Positions 52,037 through 60,716 of a stretch of DNA of 64,000 nucleotides are shown piece after piece. Source of the stretch: Arthrobacter sp. SLBN-83 (lineage in GTDB: Bacteria > Actinomycetota > Actinomycetes > Actinomycetales > Micrococcaceae); NCBI RefSeq assembly GCF_006715285.1, contig NZ_VFMX01000001.1, forward strand, positions 1-64,000. Reading direction: 5' to 3'. Under the pieces are notes generated by a model. The model was not told where the DNA came from. It did no database searches and was given only the letters and a program-made list of their open reading frames with translations. Position numbers and translations under genes: made by a program. Within the stretch, counting starts at the first letter, position 1. Each line of letters opens with the position of its first letter.

Positions 52037-55000
52037 CTAACTCACCGCCAGAGGGGCGTCGGAGAAGATGTTCCGGATCACGCCGTTGGCCCACTCCAGG
52101 ATCTCGGCGTCCTGCAGGTCCCGGCCCCCGATCCGCGCCGTCTTGGGCTTGGGAATGAGCACCGCGTCCAGCGCAGGCTTGGTCTGGGACCCCGGGTACA
52201 TCCGGTTCAGGCGCATGGTCTTGGACTCCGGAAGCGTGGCCGGGGAGAACTTGATGAAGTTGCCCTGGAGCGCAACGTCGGACAGTCCGGCTTCACGGGC
52301 GGCAACGCGGAACTGTGCCACGGCCACCAGGTTCTGTGCCGGCAGCGGAAGTTCGCCGTAGCGGTCCACCAGTTCTGCCTGGACCTCGTCGATGGCCTCG
52401 TTGGTGAGGGCGGCCGCGAGCTTCCGGTAGGCCTCCAGGCGCAGCCGCTCGCCGGGAACGTAGTCGTGCGGCAAGTGCGCGTTGACCGGCAGTTCGATCT
52501 TCATCTCCGCGGCCTTCTCTTCGGCTTCGCCGCGGAAATCCGCCACAGCTTCGCCCACCAGCCGGATGTACAGGTCGAAGCCCACCCCCTGGATGTGGCC
52601 GGACTGTTCGCCGCCCAACAGGTTGCCGGCACCGCGGATCTCCAGGTCCTTCATGGCCAGCTGCATGCCGGCGCCCAGTTCGTTGTGGGCGGCAACGGCT
52701 TTAAGCCGCTCCAGGGCCACCTCACCCAACGGCTTCTCCGACGGGTACAGGAAGTACGCATACGCACGTTCCCGGCCGCGGCCCACACGCCCGCGAAGCT
52801 GGTGCAGCTGGGACAGGCCGTACTTGTCCGCACCGTCCACAATCAGGGTGTTGGCGTTGGAGATGTCCAGGCCGGTCTCGATGATGGTGGTGCACACCAG
52901 CACGTCGAAGCGCCGCTCCCAGAAGTCGACGATGATCTGCTCCAGGCGGCTCTCGGACATCTTGCCGTGTGCCACCTCAACCCGGGCTTCGGGCACCAGT
53001 TCGCGGATCTTTGCCGCGGTCCGCTCAATGGTGGATACCCGGTTGTGGACCAGGAACACCTGGCCCTCGCGCATCAGCTCCCGGCGGATGGCGGCGGAGG
53101 TCTGCTTGTCCGTGTACGGGCCCACGTAGGTCAGCACCGGGTGCCGTTCCTCCGGCGGGGTGGCCAGGGTGGAGGTTTCGCGGATGCCCGTGAGGGACAT
53201 TTCCAAGGTGCGGGGAATCGGGGTGGCACTCATGGCCAGGACGTCCACGTTGGTGCGCATCTTCTTCAGCGCTTCCTTGTGCTCAACGCCGAACCGCTGT
53301 TCCTCGTCCACGATCACCAGGCCCAGGTCCTTGAACTCGAAGTCCTTGGACAGCAGCCGGTGCGTGCCGATCACGATGTCCACAGCGCCGCTCTTGACGC
53401 CCTCCGCCGTTTCCTTGGACTCCTTGGCGGACTGGAACCGGGACAACGGCTTCACCCGCACGGGGAAGCCGGAGAACCGCTCGGTGAAGGTCTCGTAGTG
53501 CTGCTGGGCCAGCAGCGTAGTGGGCACCAGCACCGCCACCTGCTTGCCGTCCTGGACGGCCTTGAAGGCGGCGCGCACCGCGATTTCGGTCTTGCCGTAG
53601 CCCACATCGCCGGACACCAGCCGGTCCATGGGGATCTCCCGCTCCATGTCCGCCTTGACCTCGTTGATGGTGGTCAGCTGGTCCGGCGTCTCCACGTATG
53701 GGAACGCTTCCTCCAGCTCGCGCTGCCACGGGGTATCAGGGGCAAACGCGTGGCCGCGGGAGGCCATCCGGGCCGAGTACAGCCGGATCAGCTCGCCGGC
53801 GATCTCCTTGACGGCCTTGCGGGCCTTGGACTTGGTGCTGGCCCAGTCCGCGCCTCCCATTTTGCTCAGGACCGGGGTGTCGCCGCCCACATAGCGGGTC
53901 ACCTGGTCCAACTGGTCCGTGGGAACGAACAGGCGGTCCCCGGGGGCGCCCCGCTTGGCCGGCGCGTACTCCAGCACCAGGTACTCGCGCACGCCGTCGC
54001 CGCCGCCGGCCACCTTGCGCTGGATGAGTTCCACGAACCGGCCAATGCCGTGCTGTTCGTGCACCACATGGTCCCCCGCCACCAGTTGGAGGGGGTCGAC
54101 GGCGTTGCGCCGCTTGGAGGGCATCCGCCGCATGTCCTTGGTGGACCCTGCGGAGGTGCGGCCCAGCAGGTCGGCTTCGGTGAGCAGGCCCAGTTTGAGC
54201 CCGTCCAGGACAAAGCCGCGGCCGACGACGGCGGTGGTCACCTCGATGATGCCCGGCTGGGGTTCGTGGTCCAGGCTGTCCACCCGGGCGCAGGGAATGT
54301 CGTTTTCGTGGAACAGTTCCGCCAGGCGCTGTGCCGGGCCGGGGCCTTCGGTGGCCACCACGATCCGCCACTGGTCGCGCACGTGCGATCCGATGAAGTC
54401 CATCATCTCGGCCACATCTCCCTGGTAGCCGCGGGGCTCCCGGGCGTGCAGGTTCAGCACGTCGATCTCCGGCAGGAGCTCGGCATCCTGTGCCAGGGAA
54501 GTGATGGACCACCAGGAGACGCCGTGCACCAGCGCAGCCCCGCGGGTTTCGGCCAGGGACCGGAAGCTCGCCGAGTGCAGCGCGGCGCTGGCCTGTGAGC
54601 TGAGGTCCAAAGGCGCCGCCCCGCCGTCGGACGCCGTGGACCATGCCGCCTCAAGGAACTCCTCGTTGGTGGCGGCGAGGTCATGGGCGCGTGTACGCAC
54701 CTTCTCCGGTTCGATCACCACGGCGATGGAATCGGCCGGCAGCTGGTCCACGAACGGCACCATCGCGTCCACCAGCACCGGCGCCAGGGACTCCATGCCT
54801 TCCACTGCGATGCCGCCGGCGATCTTTTCGAGCATGTCCGCCGCGGCCGGAAGCTGGGACTTGAGCGTGGCGGCGCGGGACATCACGGAAGGAGTGATGA
54901 GGATTTCCCGGCACGGCGGCGCGTGCAGCTCCGTGGGGTGGTGGATGCCGGGCGCGGACAGCGAACGCTGGTCCGCGACGGCGAACCAGCGCATCTGGTC

Positions 55001-55777
55001 CACCTCGTCGCCGAAGAACTCAACGCGGATGGGGTGGTCCTCCGTGGGCGGGAAGACGTCGATGATGCCGCCGCGGACGGCGAACTCGCCCCGGTGCGTC
55101 ACCATGTCCACCCGGGCGTACGCGGCGTCTGCGAGGCTCTTGACCACGTCGGTGAACGGAACGTCCTGGCCCACCTTCAGCGTGACCGGAACCAGGTCGC
55201 CCAGCCCGGCCACCACCGGCTGGACCACGGCGCGGACGGGAGCGACGACGACGCGCAGCCGGCCCGCCGTCGAACTTTCCGGATGTGCCAGCCGGCGCAG
55301 CACGGAGAGCCGGCGGCCCACGGTATCGGAGCGGGGCGAAAGCCGTTCGTGCGGGAGGGTCTCCCAGCTGGGGAACTCAGCCACCGCATCCGCCGGAAGG
55401 TAGGCGCGCAGGGCGGCGGAGAGGTCTTCGGCCTCGCGGCCGGTGGCCGTGACTGCCAGGACCACGCCGGGCTCTGCACCTTCTGCCGCTGCCGCGAGCC
55501 CATCCGCCATCTCCGCCAGCAACACCGGGCGCAGGCCCGCAGGAGCGCTGATCTGGTAATCCTGGCCACGGACGGCAAAGCCCCGGGCAGCCTCGGCGCG
55601 GACGCGGGTGAAAGTGGAGTCCGGCTCGAGCGCGCGGCGCAGTCCGTCCAGCGAAGGGGTGGTGCTGGAGGCGCCCGTGCTGGACGTGCCGGCGCGGGAT
55701 TTGGTGGCGCCGGCAATACCTGCGCTGGAGGTGCCCGTGCTGGATGTGCCGGCGGCGGACTGGCCGGGAAGACTCAT
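52037..55777 (-). CDS. mfd: Transcription-repair coupling factor
   Basis: 1246 aa. It removes RNA polymerase stalled at DNA damage and recruits UvrA. UvrB-like N-terminal domains, the RNA-polymerase interaction (CarD-like) domain near AGDHVVHEQHGIGRFVEL (about 560), helicase motifs LVSGDVGYGKTEIAVRAAF (about 713), VIVDEEQRFG (about 818) and a C-terminal TRCF domain. The start ATG 55777 is chosen for AGGAG 8 bases upstream; ATG 55801 and TTG 55810 have none. About 40 residues before the usual Mfd start are a low-complexity Ser/Thr/Gly/Ala stretch (AAGTSSTGTSSAG, AGTSSTGASSTT) encoded by a small DNA repeat, an unusual addition. Confidence 0.95.
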   Translation of the reverse strand: MSLPGQSAAGTSSTGTSSAGIAGATKSRAGTSSTGASSTTPSLDGLRRALEPDSTFTRVRAEAARGFAVRGQDYQISAPAGLRPVLLAEMADGLAAAAEGAEPGVVLAVTATGREAEDLSAALRAYLPADAVAEFPSWETLPHERLSPRSDTVGRRLSVLRRLAHPESSTAGRLRVVVAPVRAVVQPVVAGLGDLVPVTLKVGQDVPFTDVVKSLADAAYARVDMVTHRGEFAVRGGIIDVFPPTEDHPIRVEFFGDEVDQMRWFAVADQRSLSAPGIHHPTELHAPPCREILITPSVMSRAATLKSQLPAAADMLEKIAGGIAVEGMESLAPVLVDAMVPFVDQLPADSIAVVIEPEKVRTRAHDLAATNEEFLEAAWSTASDGGAAPLDLSSQASAALHSASFRSLAETRGAALVHGVSWWSITSLAQDAELLPEIDVLNLHAREPRGYQGDVAEMMDFIGSHVRDQWRIVVATEGPGPAQRLAELFHENDIPCARVDSLDHEPQPGIIEVTTAVVGRGFVLDGLKLGLLTEADLLGRTSAGSTKDMRRMPSKRRNAVDPLQLVAGDHVVHEQHGIGRFVELIQRKVAGGGDGVREYLVLEYAPAKRGAPGDRLFVPTDQLDQVTRYVGGDTPVLSKMGGADWASTKSKARKAVKEIAGELIRLYSARMASRGHAFAPDTPWQRELEEAFPYVETPDQLTTINEVKADMEREIPMDRLVSGDVGYGKTEIAVRAAFKAVQDGKQVAVLVPTTLLAQQHYETFTERFSGFPVRVKPLSRFQSAKESKETAEGVKSGAVDIVIGTHRLLSKDFEFKDLGLVIVDEEQRFGVEHKEALKKMRTNVDVLAMSATPIPRTLEMSLTGIRETSTLATPPEERHPVLTYVGPYTDKQTSAAIRRELMREGQVFLVHNRVSTIERTAAKIRELVPEARVEVAHGKMSESRLEQIIVDFWERRFDVLVCTTIIETGLDISNANTLIVDGADKYGLSQLHQLRGRVGRGRERAYAYFLYPSEKPLGEVALERLKAVAAHNELGAGMQLAMKDLEIRGAGNLLGGEQSGHIQGVGFDLYIRLVGEAVADFRGEAEEKAAEMKIELPVNAHLPHDYVPGERLRLEAYRKLAAALTNEAIDEVQAELVDRYGELPLPAQNLVAVAQFRVAAREAGLSDVALQGNFIKFSPATLPESKTMRLNRMYPGSQTKPALDAVLIPKPKTARIGGRDLQDAEILEWANGVIRNIFSDAPLAVS

Positions 55778-56015
55778 GGCGGAAGCTCCTGTGGTGTTCA
55801 TCAAAGACAAGCAGGCAACGCGAAAACCCGAAATTCGCTGCGAATCCCGGGTACTCCCAGCCTACCGCGCAGGAACGACATGGCAGCGCGGCACCCATCT
55901 GCGGCCGGAATGGACCTAGGCTGGCAGGACCGGGCCATTTGCCGCAGCTTTTCCGCCGGAGCACCCGTCCTGACGGGCCGCCGCTCCGAATCCCAAGGGA
56001 CGAACAGGAGCCAGC

Positions 56016-57521
56016 ATGACCGACAGAAGTTCCCAGCCAACACCAAAGACCGTCCTTGTCACCGGCGCCACCGGCTACATCGGCGGGCGGCTGGTGCCCA
56101 GGCTGCTGGAGGCAGGTCACCGGGTCAAGGTGCTGGTCCGCTCCCCCGACAAAATCGCCGGCGTCCCTTGGCGCGACAAAGTGGACGTCGTGGAAAGCAG
56201 CCTCGAGGACGGCGACGCCCTCCGAGGGGCCCTGGCCGGCGTCGACGTCTTCTATTACCTGGTGCACTCCATGGCTGCGGGGGCGGGATTCGAAGCGAAG
56301 GAAAAGGCGATGGCCGCCACCGCCGCGGACGCCGCAGCCGCCGCGGGCGTGCAACGCATTGTCTACCTCGGAGGCCTGCACCCCCAGGGTGTGGAACTCT
56401 CCACCCACATGCGGTCACGGGAAGCAGTGGGCAAGGTCTTCCTGGACAGCCCCGTGGACGCCGTGGTGTTCCAGGCCGGCGTGGTGATCGGGTCCGGCTC
56501 CGCCTCCTTCGAGATGATCCGCCACCTCTCCGAAACACTGCCGCTGATGCCTGCACCCAGCTGGGTGCGCAACAGGATCGAGGCCATTGCCGTCCGGGAC
56601 GTGCTGTATTACCTGGTGTCCGCCGCCTCGCTCGACGGCCCGATCAACCGGACCTTCGACATCGGCTGCCGGCAGGTGCTGACCTACGCAGGCATGATGA
56701 AGGAGTACGCGGCCGAGGCAGGCCTGCCCTACCGGGTGGTGCTGGCCCTGCCGGTCCCGGCCCCCAAGCTGGCCGGCATGTGGGTGGCCCTTACCACCCC
56801 CATTCCCCTCTCCATGGCGGTGCCCCTGGTGCAGTCGCTGCAGCATGACGCGGTATCCAACGAGCACGACATCGACCAGTACATTCCCCAGCCCGACGGC
56901 GGCCTGACCCCGTACCGGACGGCCGTGGCCCTGGCGCTGGGCAAGGAGCGGGACGGCCAGGTGGAGACCACCTGGGCCAGTGCCGGCGCGGACTCCGATC
57001 CCCTTCCCAGCGACCCCGAGTGGGCAGGGCACAAGGTGTACATCGACGAACGGACGTTCCATGGCGACGTGGACCCGGTACACGTGTGGACCATCATCGA
57101 GGGCATCGGTGGCCGCAACGGCTGGTATTCCCTGCCGCTTGCGTGGCAGGTCCGCGGCTGGCTGGACAAACTGACCGGTGGCGCAGGGCTGCTCCGGGGA
57201 CGCCGGCACCCGCACACGCTGGCCGCCGGAGAAGTGGTGGACTGGTGGCGGGTGGAGCAGATCGAACACGGCAGGCTGCTGCGGCTGCGGGCAGAGATGC
57301 GCGCACCGGGGCGGGCGTGGCTGGAACTGTCCGTGGAGCCCGACGGCGGCGGCAGCCGCTACCGGCAGCGCGCCATCTTCTTCCCCAAGGGACTGAGCGG
57401 ACGGCTCTACTGGCTTGCCGTGCTTCCCTTCCACAGCCTGATCTTTCCGGCCATGGCGCGGAACATCACCACCGCGGCGCAGAAACTGGCCGATGCGGAC
57501 CGCGCGGAGCTGACCCCGTAG
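56016..57521 (+). CDS. NAD(P)-binding (NmrA/SDR-like) protein with C-terminal DUF2867 domain
   Basis: 501 aa. The N-terminal 300 residues are an atypical SDR: VLVTGATGYIGGRLVPRLLEAG (about 13-34) and YYLVHSM (about 84). The usual YxxxK pair is not obvious, as in NmrA-like regulators and reductases. From about 330 to 495 lies DUF2867 (VYIDERTFHGDVDPVHVWTI, GWYSLPLAWQVRGWLDKLTGG). This pairing is common in actinobacteria and often annotated as a nucleoside-diphosphate-sugar epimerase; the reaction is not known. Divergent from mfd with about 240 bp between starts. Confidence 0.85.
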   Translation: MTDRSSQPTPKTVLVTGATGYIGGRLVPRLLEAGHRVKVLVRSPDKIAGVPWRDKVDVVESSLEDGDALRGALAGVDVFYYLVHSMAAGAGFEAKEKAMAATAADAAAAAGVQRIVYLGGLHPQGVELSTHMRSREAVGKVFLDSPVDAVVFQAGVVIGSGSASFEMIRHLSETLPLMPAPSWVRNRIEAIAVRDVLYYLVSAASLDGPINRTFDIGCRQVLTYAGMMKEYAAEAGLPYRVVLALPVPAPKLAGMWVALTTPIPLSMAVPLVQSLQHDAVSNEHDIDQYIPQPDGGLTPYRTAVALALGKERDGQVETTWASAGADSDPLPSDPEWAGHKVYIDERTFHGDVDPVHVWTIIEGIGGRNGWYSLPLAWQVRGWLDKLTGGAGLLRGRRHPHTLAAGEVVDWWRVEQIEHGRLLRLRAEMRAPGRAWLELSVEPDGGGSRYRQRAIFFPKGLSGRLYWLAVLPFHSLIFPAMARNITTAAQKLADADRAELTP

Positions 57522-57564
57522 GATGTTGGAGGCTTAAACCATTCCCCACGTCCCAGGAGGACCC

Positions 57565-58062
57565 ATGGCGCTGAGCGCAACCACCACCCTTCCGCACTCC
57601 GTTGACAGCGTTGCCGCTGTGCTGGTGAACGAGGATTTCCAGCGCCACGTCAGCCAGCTCGTGGGCGGCAGCCTGGAGTCCTTCACCCTGGACGGCGATA
57701 TCGCAGGGGCTTTCAACACCACGTCCGTGCGCACGCTGCCCACCACGCGGCTGCCCGAGATTGCCCGCAAGTTCGTCGGCGAGCACCTCAAGGTGACCCA
57801 GGTGGAGAACTGGGAAGCCCCCGCCGCGGACGGCTCGCGCCAGAGCAACATTTCCCTGAAGATCGCCGGCGCCCCCGTGGACGTCACCGCCGTCCAGCGG
57901 CTGGTGGCCGACGCCGGCGGAACCCGTGTTGAGCTTGAGGGTGCCGTGAAGTCCTCCGTGCCGTTCCTCGGTGGCAAGATCGCCGACGCCGCCGAGCCCA
58001 TGGTGGCCAAGGCGCTCAACCTGCAGGCCGCCCAGGCCCAGGCCTGGCTGGAAAGCCACTAG
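57565..58062 (+). CDS. DUF2505 protein
   Basis: 165 aa. The whole length fits DUF2505, an actinobacterial START/polyketide-cyclase-like fold: MALSATTTLPHSVDSVAAVLVN at the start, YTRxLP-like VRTLPTTRLPEIARKFVGEHL (about 55-75), and FLGGKIADAAEPMVAKALN at the C-terminus. A soluble protein that may hold a hydrophobic ligand (inference). AGGAGG 5 bases before the ATG. The next gene starts 3 bases after the stop, so the two are co-translated. Confidence 0.85.
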   Translation: MALSATTTLPHSVDSVAAVLVNEDFQRHVSQLVGGSLESFTLDGDIAGAFNTTSVRTLPTTRLPEIARKFVGEHLKVTQVENWEAPAADGSRQSNISLKIAGAPVDVTAVQRLVADAGGTRVELEGAVKSSVPFLGGKIADAAEPMVAKALNLQAAQAQAWLESH

Positions 58063-58065
58063 CCC

Positions 58066-58287
58066 ATGCAGCTTCCCGTCTTCGCCGCGCTGGTCCTCAT
58101 CGTCGCCGGCGTCTGGTCCCTGGTGGTCTGGCCGCAGTTCCTCCGCCGCGTCATGAAGGATCCGCGGGCCCGCGACGCCGCCGGCAAGGCAACAAAGTTC
58201 CTGACCGTGCATGTGGTGCTGGTGTCCATCTCCATGGTGCTGGGCCTTGCCACAGCGGTGATCGGCGTCCTCGGCCTGCTGGGCTGA
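58066..58287 (+). CDS. SCO4848-family small membrane protein
   Basis: 73 aa. Two membrane segments (about 4-26, PVFAALVLIVAGVWSLVVWP, and 48-72) joined by a short basic loop, FLRRVMKDPRARD. The pattern matches the SCO4848 family of actinobacterial membrane proteins with no known role. It starts 3 bases after the DUF2505 gene and ends before a hairpin. Confidence 0.8.
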   Translation: MQLPVFAALVLIVAGVWSLVVWPQFLRRVMKDPRARDAAGKATKFLTVHVVLVSISMVLGLATAVIGVLGLLG

Positions 58288-58320
58288 ACCAGGCCAGGCG
58301 AACCAGGCGTTTTGCACGTG

Positions 58321-58364
58321 AAACAGCCCGGGCGTTCCTTCTGCTGAAGGGGCCCGGGCTGTTT
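58321..58364. terminator. Bidirectional terminator hairpin
   Basis: 13-bp stem AAACAGCCCGGGC/GCCCGGGCTGTTT (58321-58333 with 58352-58364), loop of 18, T-run on the plus strand, A-run mirrored for the minus strand, between convergent genes. Confidence 0.88.
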
Positions 58365-58374
58365 GCTTTCCCGC

Positions 58375-58824
58375 TCAGGCAGCCTGGTTGAGCGCGTCCT
58401 CGGCGGCCACCCAGGAGATCATGGCGCACTTGACCCGGGCGGCGTAGCGGGCCACTCCTTCGAACGCGGCGGCATCGCCCAGCAGCTCGGGATCGGCGTG
58501 GACCTTGCCCCGCGAGCGAAGCACCTCCCGGAAGCTGTCGATGACCTCATGCAGTTCGGCGATGGTCATGCCCTCGGCGAGGTCCGTGAGGACCGACGCT
58601 GAGGCCATGGAGATGGAGCATCCGGCCCCGTCCCAGGCCACCTGGGCCACCTTGCCGTCCTGAACGGCAAGCCGGAGGGTCACTTCGTCCCCACAAACAG
58701 GGTTGAGCTGGTGTGACTGGCCGGTGGAGCTGCCCTGCGGCGCGTCGGTGGCGGCGAGCCCGCTGCCGTGGCGGGCCTTGGAGTGATCCAGGATGATTTG
58801 CTGGTACAGCTGGTCAAGGCTCAT
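58375..58824 (-). CDS. sufU: Fe-S cluster assembly protein (zinc-dependent sulphur acceptor)
   Basis: 149 aa. SufU accepts sulphur from SufS. Ligands are the Cys of NPVCGDEVTL (about 44), the Cys of GAGCSISMAS (about 69) and the Cys of VKCAMISW (about 132); the Asp of GDE completes the usual zinc site. The insertion of about 18 residues between the second and third Cys that marks SufU rather than IscU is present (GMTIAELHEVIDSFREVL). It starts 23 bases after the sufS stop on the same strand. Confidence 0.94.
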   Translation of the reverse strand: MSLDQLYQQIILDHSKARHGSGLAATDAPQGSSTGQSHQLNPVCGDEVTLRLAVQDGKVAQVAWDGAGCSISMASASVLTDLAEGMTIAELHEVIDSFREVLRSRGKVHADPELLGDAAAFEGVARYAARVKCAMISWVAAEDALNQAA

Positions 58825-58847
58825 GGTGTCAACTTTCGTTTTCGGCG

Positions 58848-60173
58848 CTAGGCGCGGAAGTAGGCCCGGACGCCGGCAACGGCTTCAAGGAAGCGGTCCA
58901 CGTCGTCTGTGGTGTTGTACAGATAGGCGCTGGCTCGGGTGGTGGCTGTCAGTCCAAGCCGGCGGTGCAGCGGCTGCGCGCAGTGGTGTCCCACACGGAC
59001 GGCGATTCCCTGGGAGTCCAGGAACTGCCCCACGTCGTGCGCGTGGACACCCTCGACGTCGAACGCGGCAAGGCCGATCCGTTCCTTCCCGGCGGCAGGG
59101 CCCAGGACCCGGATTCCGGGAATGCCCTCCAGCCCGGCCACCATGCGCTGGCCCAGCTCGGCTTCCCAGCGATGGATCCGGTCCAGCCCGGTTTCGGTGA
59201 GGTAGTTCGCGGCGGCGGCCATGGCCACCGCCTGGGAAATCCGCTGGGTACCGGCTTCGAAGCGCTGGGGCGCCGGAAGGTACTCGGCCCGCTCCATGGT
59301 GACCGTAGTGATCATGGATCCGCCGGTCAGGAACGGCGGCAGGATGTCCAGCAGTTCCTGCCGCCCGTAGAGCACGCCGATCCCCGTGGGGGCCAGCATC
59401 TTGTGGCCGGAGAAAACCGCGAAGTCCACGTCAAGATCCTTGACATCCAGGGGCAGGTGCGGAGCGGACTGGCAGGCGTCAAGGACTACCAAGGCACCGG
59501 CGGCGTGGCCGAGCGCGGTCAGTTCCTGCACCGGGTTGATGATTCCCAGGACGTTGGAGGCGTGGGTGAAGGCCAGGACCTTGGTTCGTGGGCCGATGAT
59601 TGCGGCGGCCTGGTCCATGCGGAGGCTGCCCTGATCGTCAATGGGGATGTAGCGCAGCGTGGCTCCGGTTCGGAACGCCAGTTCCTGCCACGGAATCAGG
59701 TTGGCGTGGTGCTCCATTTCGGTCACCACGATCTCGTCGCCGGGCTTCAGTGCCAGTCCCTTGAGCCCCTGGTCGCCGCGCCCCTGGGCCGCCCACAGCC
59801 CGGCATTGGAGAGTGAGTAGGACAGGAGGTTCAGTCCCTCTGTGGCGTTGGACGTCCAAACGGTCTCCGCGTAGTCCGCGCCAATGAAATCGGCAATTGT
59901 CTGCCGGGCGTCCTCGAATACTTCGGTGGCTTCAACGGCAAGGTGGTGGGCGCCACGGTGAACAGCGGCGTTCCGCTGCTCGTAGAATTCCTGTTCGGCC
60001 TCGATGACGCTCACGGGGTTTTGCGACGTGGCGCCCGAGTCGAGGTAGACCAGGGGCTGCCCGTTGACCAGTTGGTTGAGGACCGGGAAGTCATTACGGA
60101 TGCGCAGCACCTCGGCGTTATCCATGACAGGTACGGCACGTTCCAGTGTGGCTGGCGTTGATACTACGGCCAA
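58848..60173 (-). CDS. sufS: Cysteine desulfurase
   Basis: 441 aa. It releases sulphur from cysteine to SufU with PLP. PLP-Lys in FSGHKMLAPTGIGVLYG (about 254), the active Cys in RVGHHCAQPLHRR (about 397), and the substrate-handling Arg near the C-terminus. The TTG 60173 start is chosen because AAGGAG lies 6 bases upstream; the ATG at 60125 is the alternative but has no ribosome site. The open frame runs on to 60569 without a credible start and with no homologous look. Here sufS and sufU stand as a pair; no sufBCD genes are in the window. Confidence 0.93.
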   Translation of the reverse strand: MAVVSTPATLERAVPVMDNAEVLRIRNDFPVLNQLVNGQPLVYLDSGATSQNPVSVIEAEQEFYEQRNAAVHRGAHHLAVEATEVFEDARQTIADFIGADYAETVWTSNATEGLNLLSYSLSNAGLWAAQGRGDQGLKGLALKPGDEIVVTEMEHHANLIPWQELAFRTGATLRYIPIDDQGSLRMDQAAAIIGPRTKVLAFTHASNVLGIINPVQELTALGHAAGALVVLDACQSAPHLPLDVKDLDVDFAVFSGHKMLAPTGIGVLYGRQELLDILPPFLTGGSMITTVTMERAEYLPAPQRFEAGTQRISQAVAMAAAANYLTETGLDRIHRWEAELGQRMVAGLEGIPGIRVLGPAAGKERIGLAAFDVEGVHAHDVGQFLDSQGIAVRVGHHCAQPLHRRLGLTATTRASAYLYNTTDDVDRFLEAVAGVRAYFRA

Positions 60174-60716
60174 AACGAACTCCTTGGGCTGCCAATGTCT
60201 GACACCCAATTGTCCCACACACGGCTGTGGCGGCCGCCCGGGAGGGGCAGCCGCCACCGCTGTCCCGGGCTTCAGCCGAGGGAGCAGAGGGCCGGCGACG
60301 GCTGGGGGGAGAGTCTCGGTCTCAGAAGACTCTGACGTCGCCGGCCCCGTCTGTGCCCGGCCCGTTGCGGACCGGAAATCGAAAGGGCTCAATGTCCTGT
60401 TCTGCTGCTCCGCGGCCTCCAGCCTGCCGCTTTGCTTTGCCTCCTTAAGTAAATCCCGCGGTGCCATCCCGTACACGAGTAGGGTGTACTCGAATCCCGG
60501 CGGCCGCACTACCGGGGCGCCGCCCAGCCACCTAAGTGCGCGGATGGCGCCCGCAGGCCCCTGGACCATGCACCGGGGCGGGCAGGAAGGCAGGGCAGGA
60601 CAATTGGGTCATGAGCCCGATGAGGACGGGCCGCGGGGGGCCGGACGCCAGTGGGCAGGACAGACGACGACGGCCCGGCGGCAGGGTGCCGGACGCCAGC
60701 CGAGCCGGTGCCGGGG
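60174..60716. other. 543-bp gap between the LAL regulator gene and sufS
   Basis: No credible gene. The sufS frame stays open to 60569, but this is a common effect of high GC. It holds one perfect inverted repeat, GTACAC-N7-GTGTAC at 60471-60489, and an AAGGAGG (minus strand, near 60445-60451) not followed by a start. GCCGGACGCCAG occurs twice near 60643 and 60690. The sufS promoter must be here, but no clear boxes can be named. Confidence 0.5.

Noticed and set aside
60174..60569. N-terminal extension of sufS by 132 codons
   Set aside because: Open frame without stops is common in this high-GC DNA. The sequence has no family resemblance, and TTG 60173 has a good ribosome site that explains the start.
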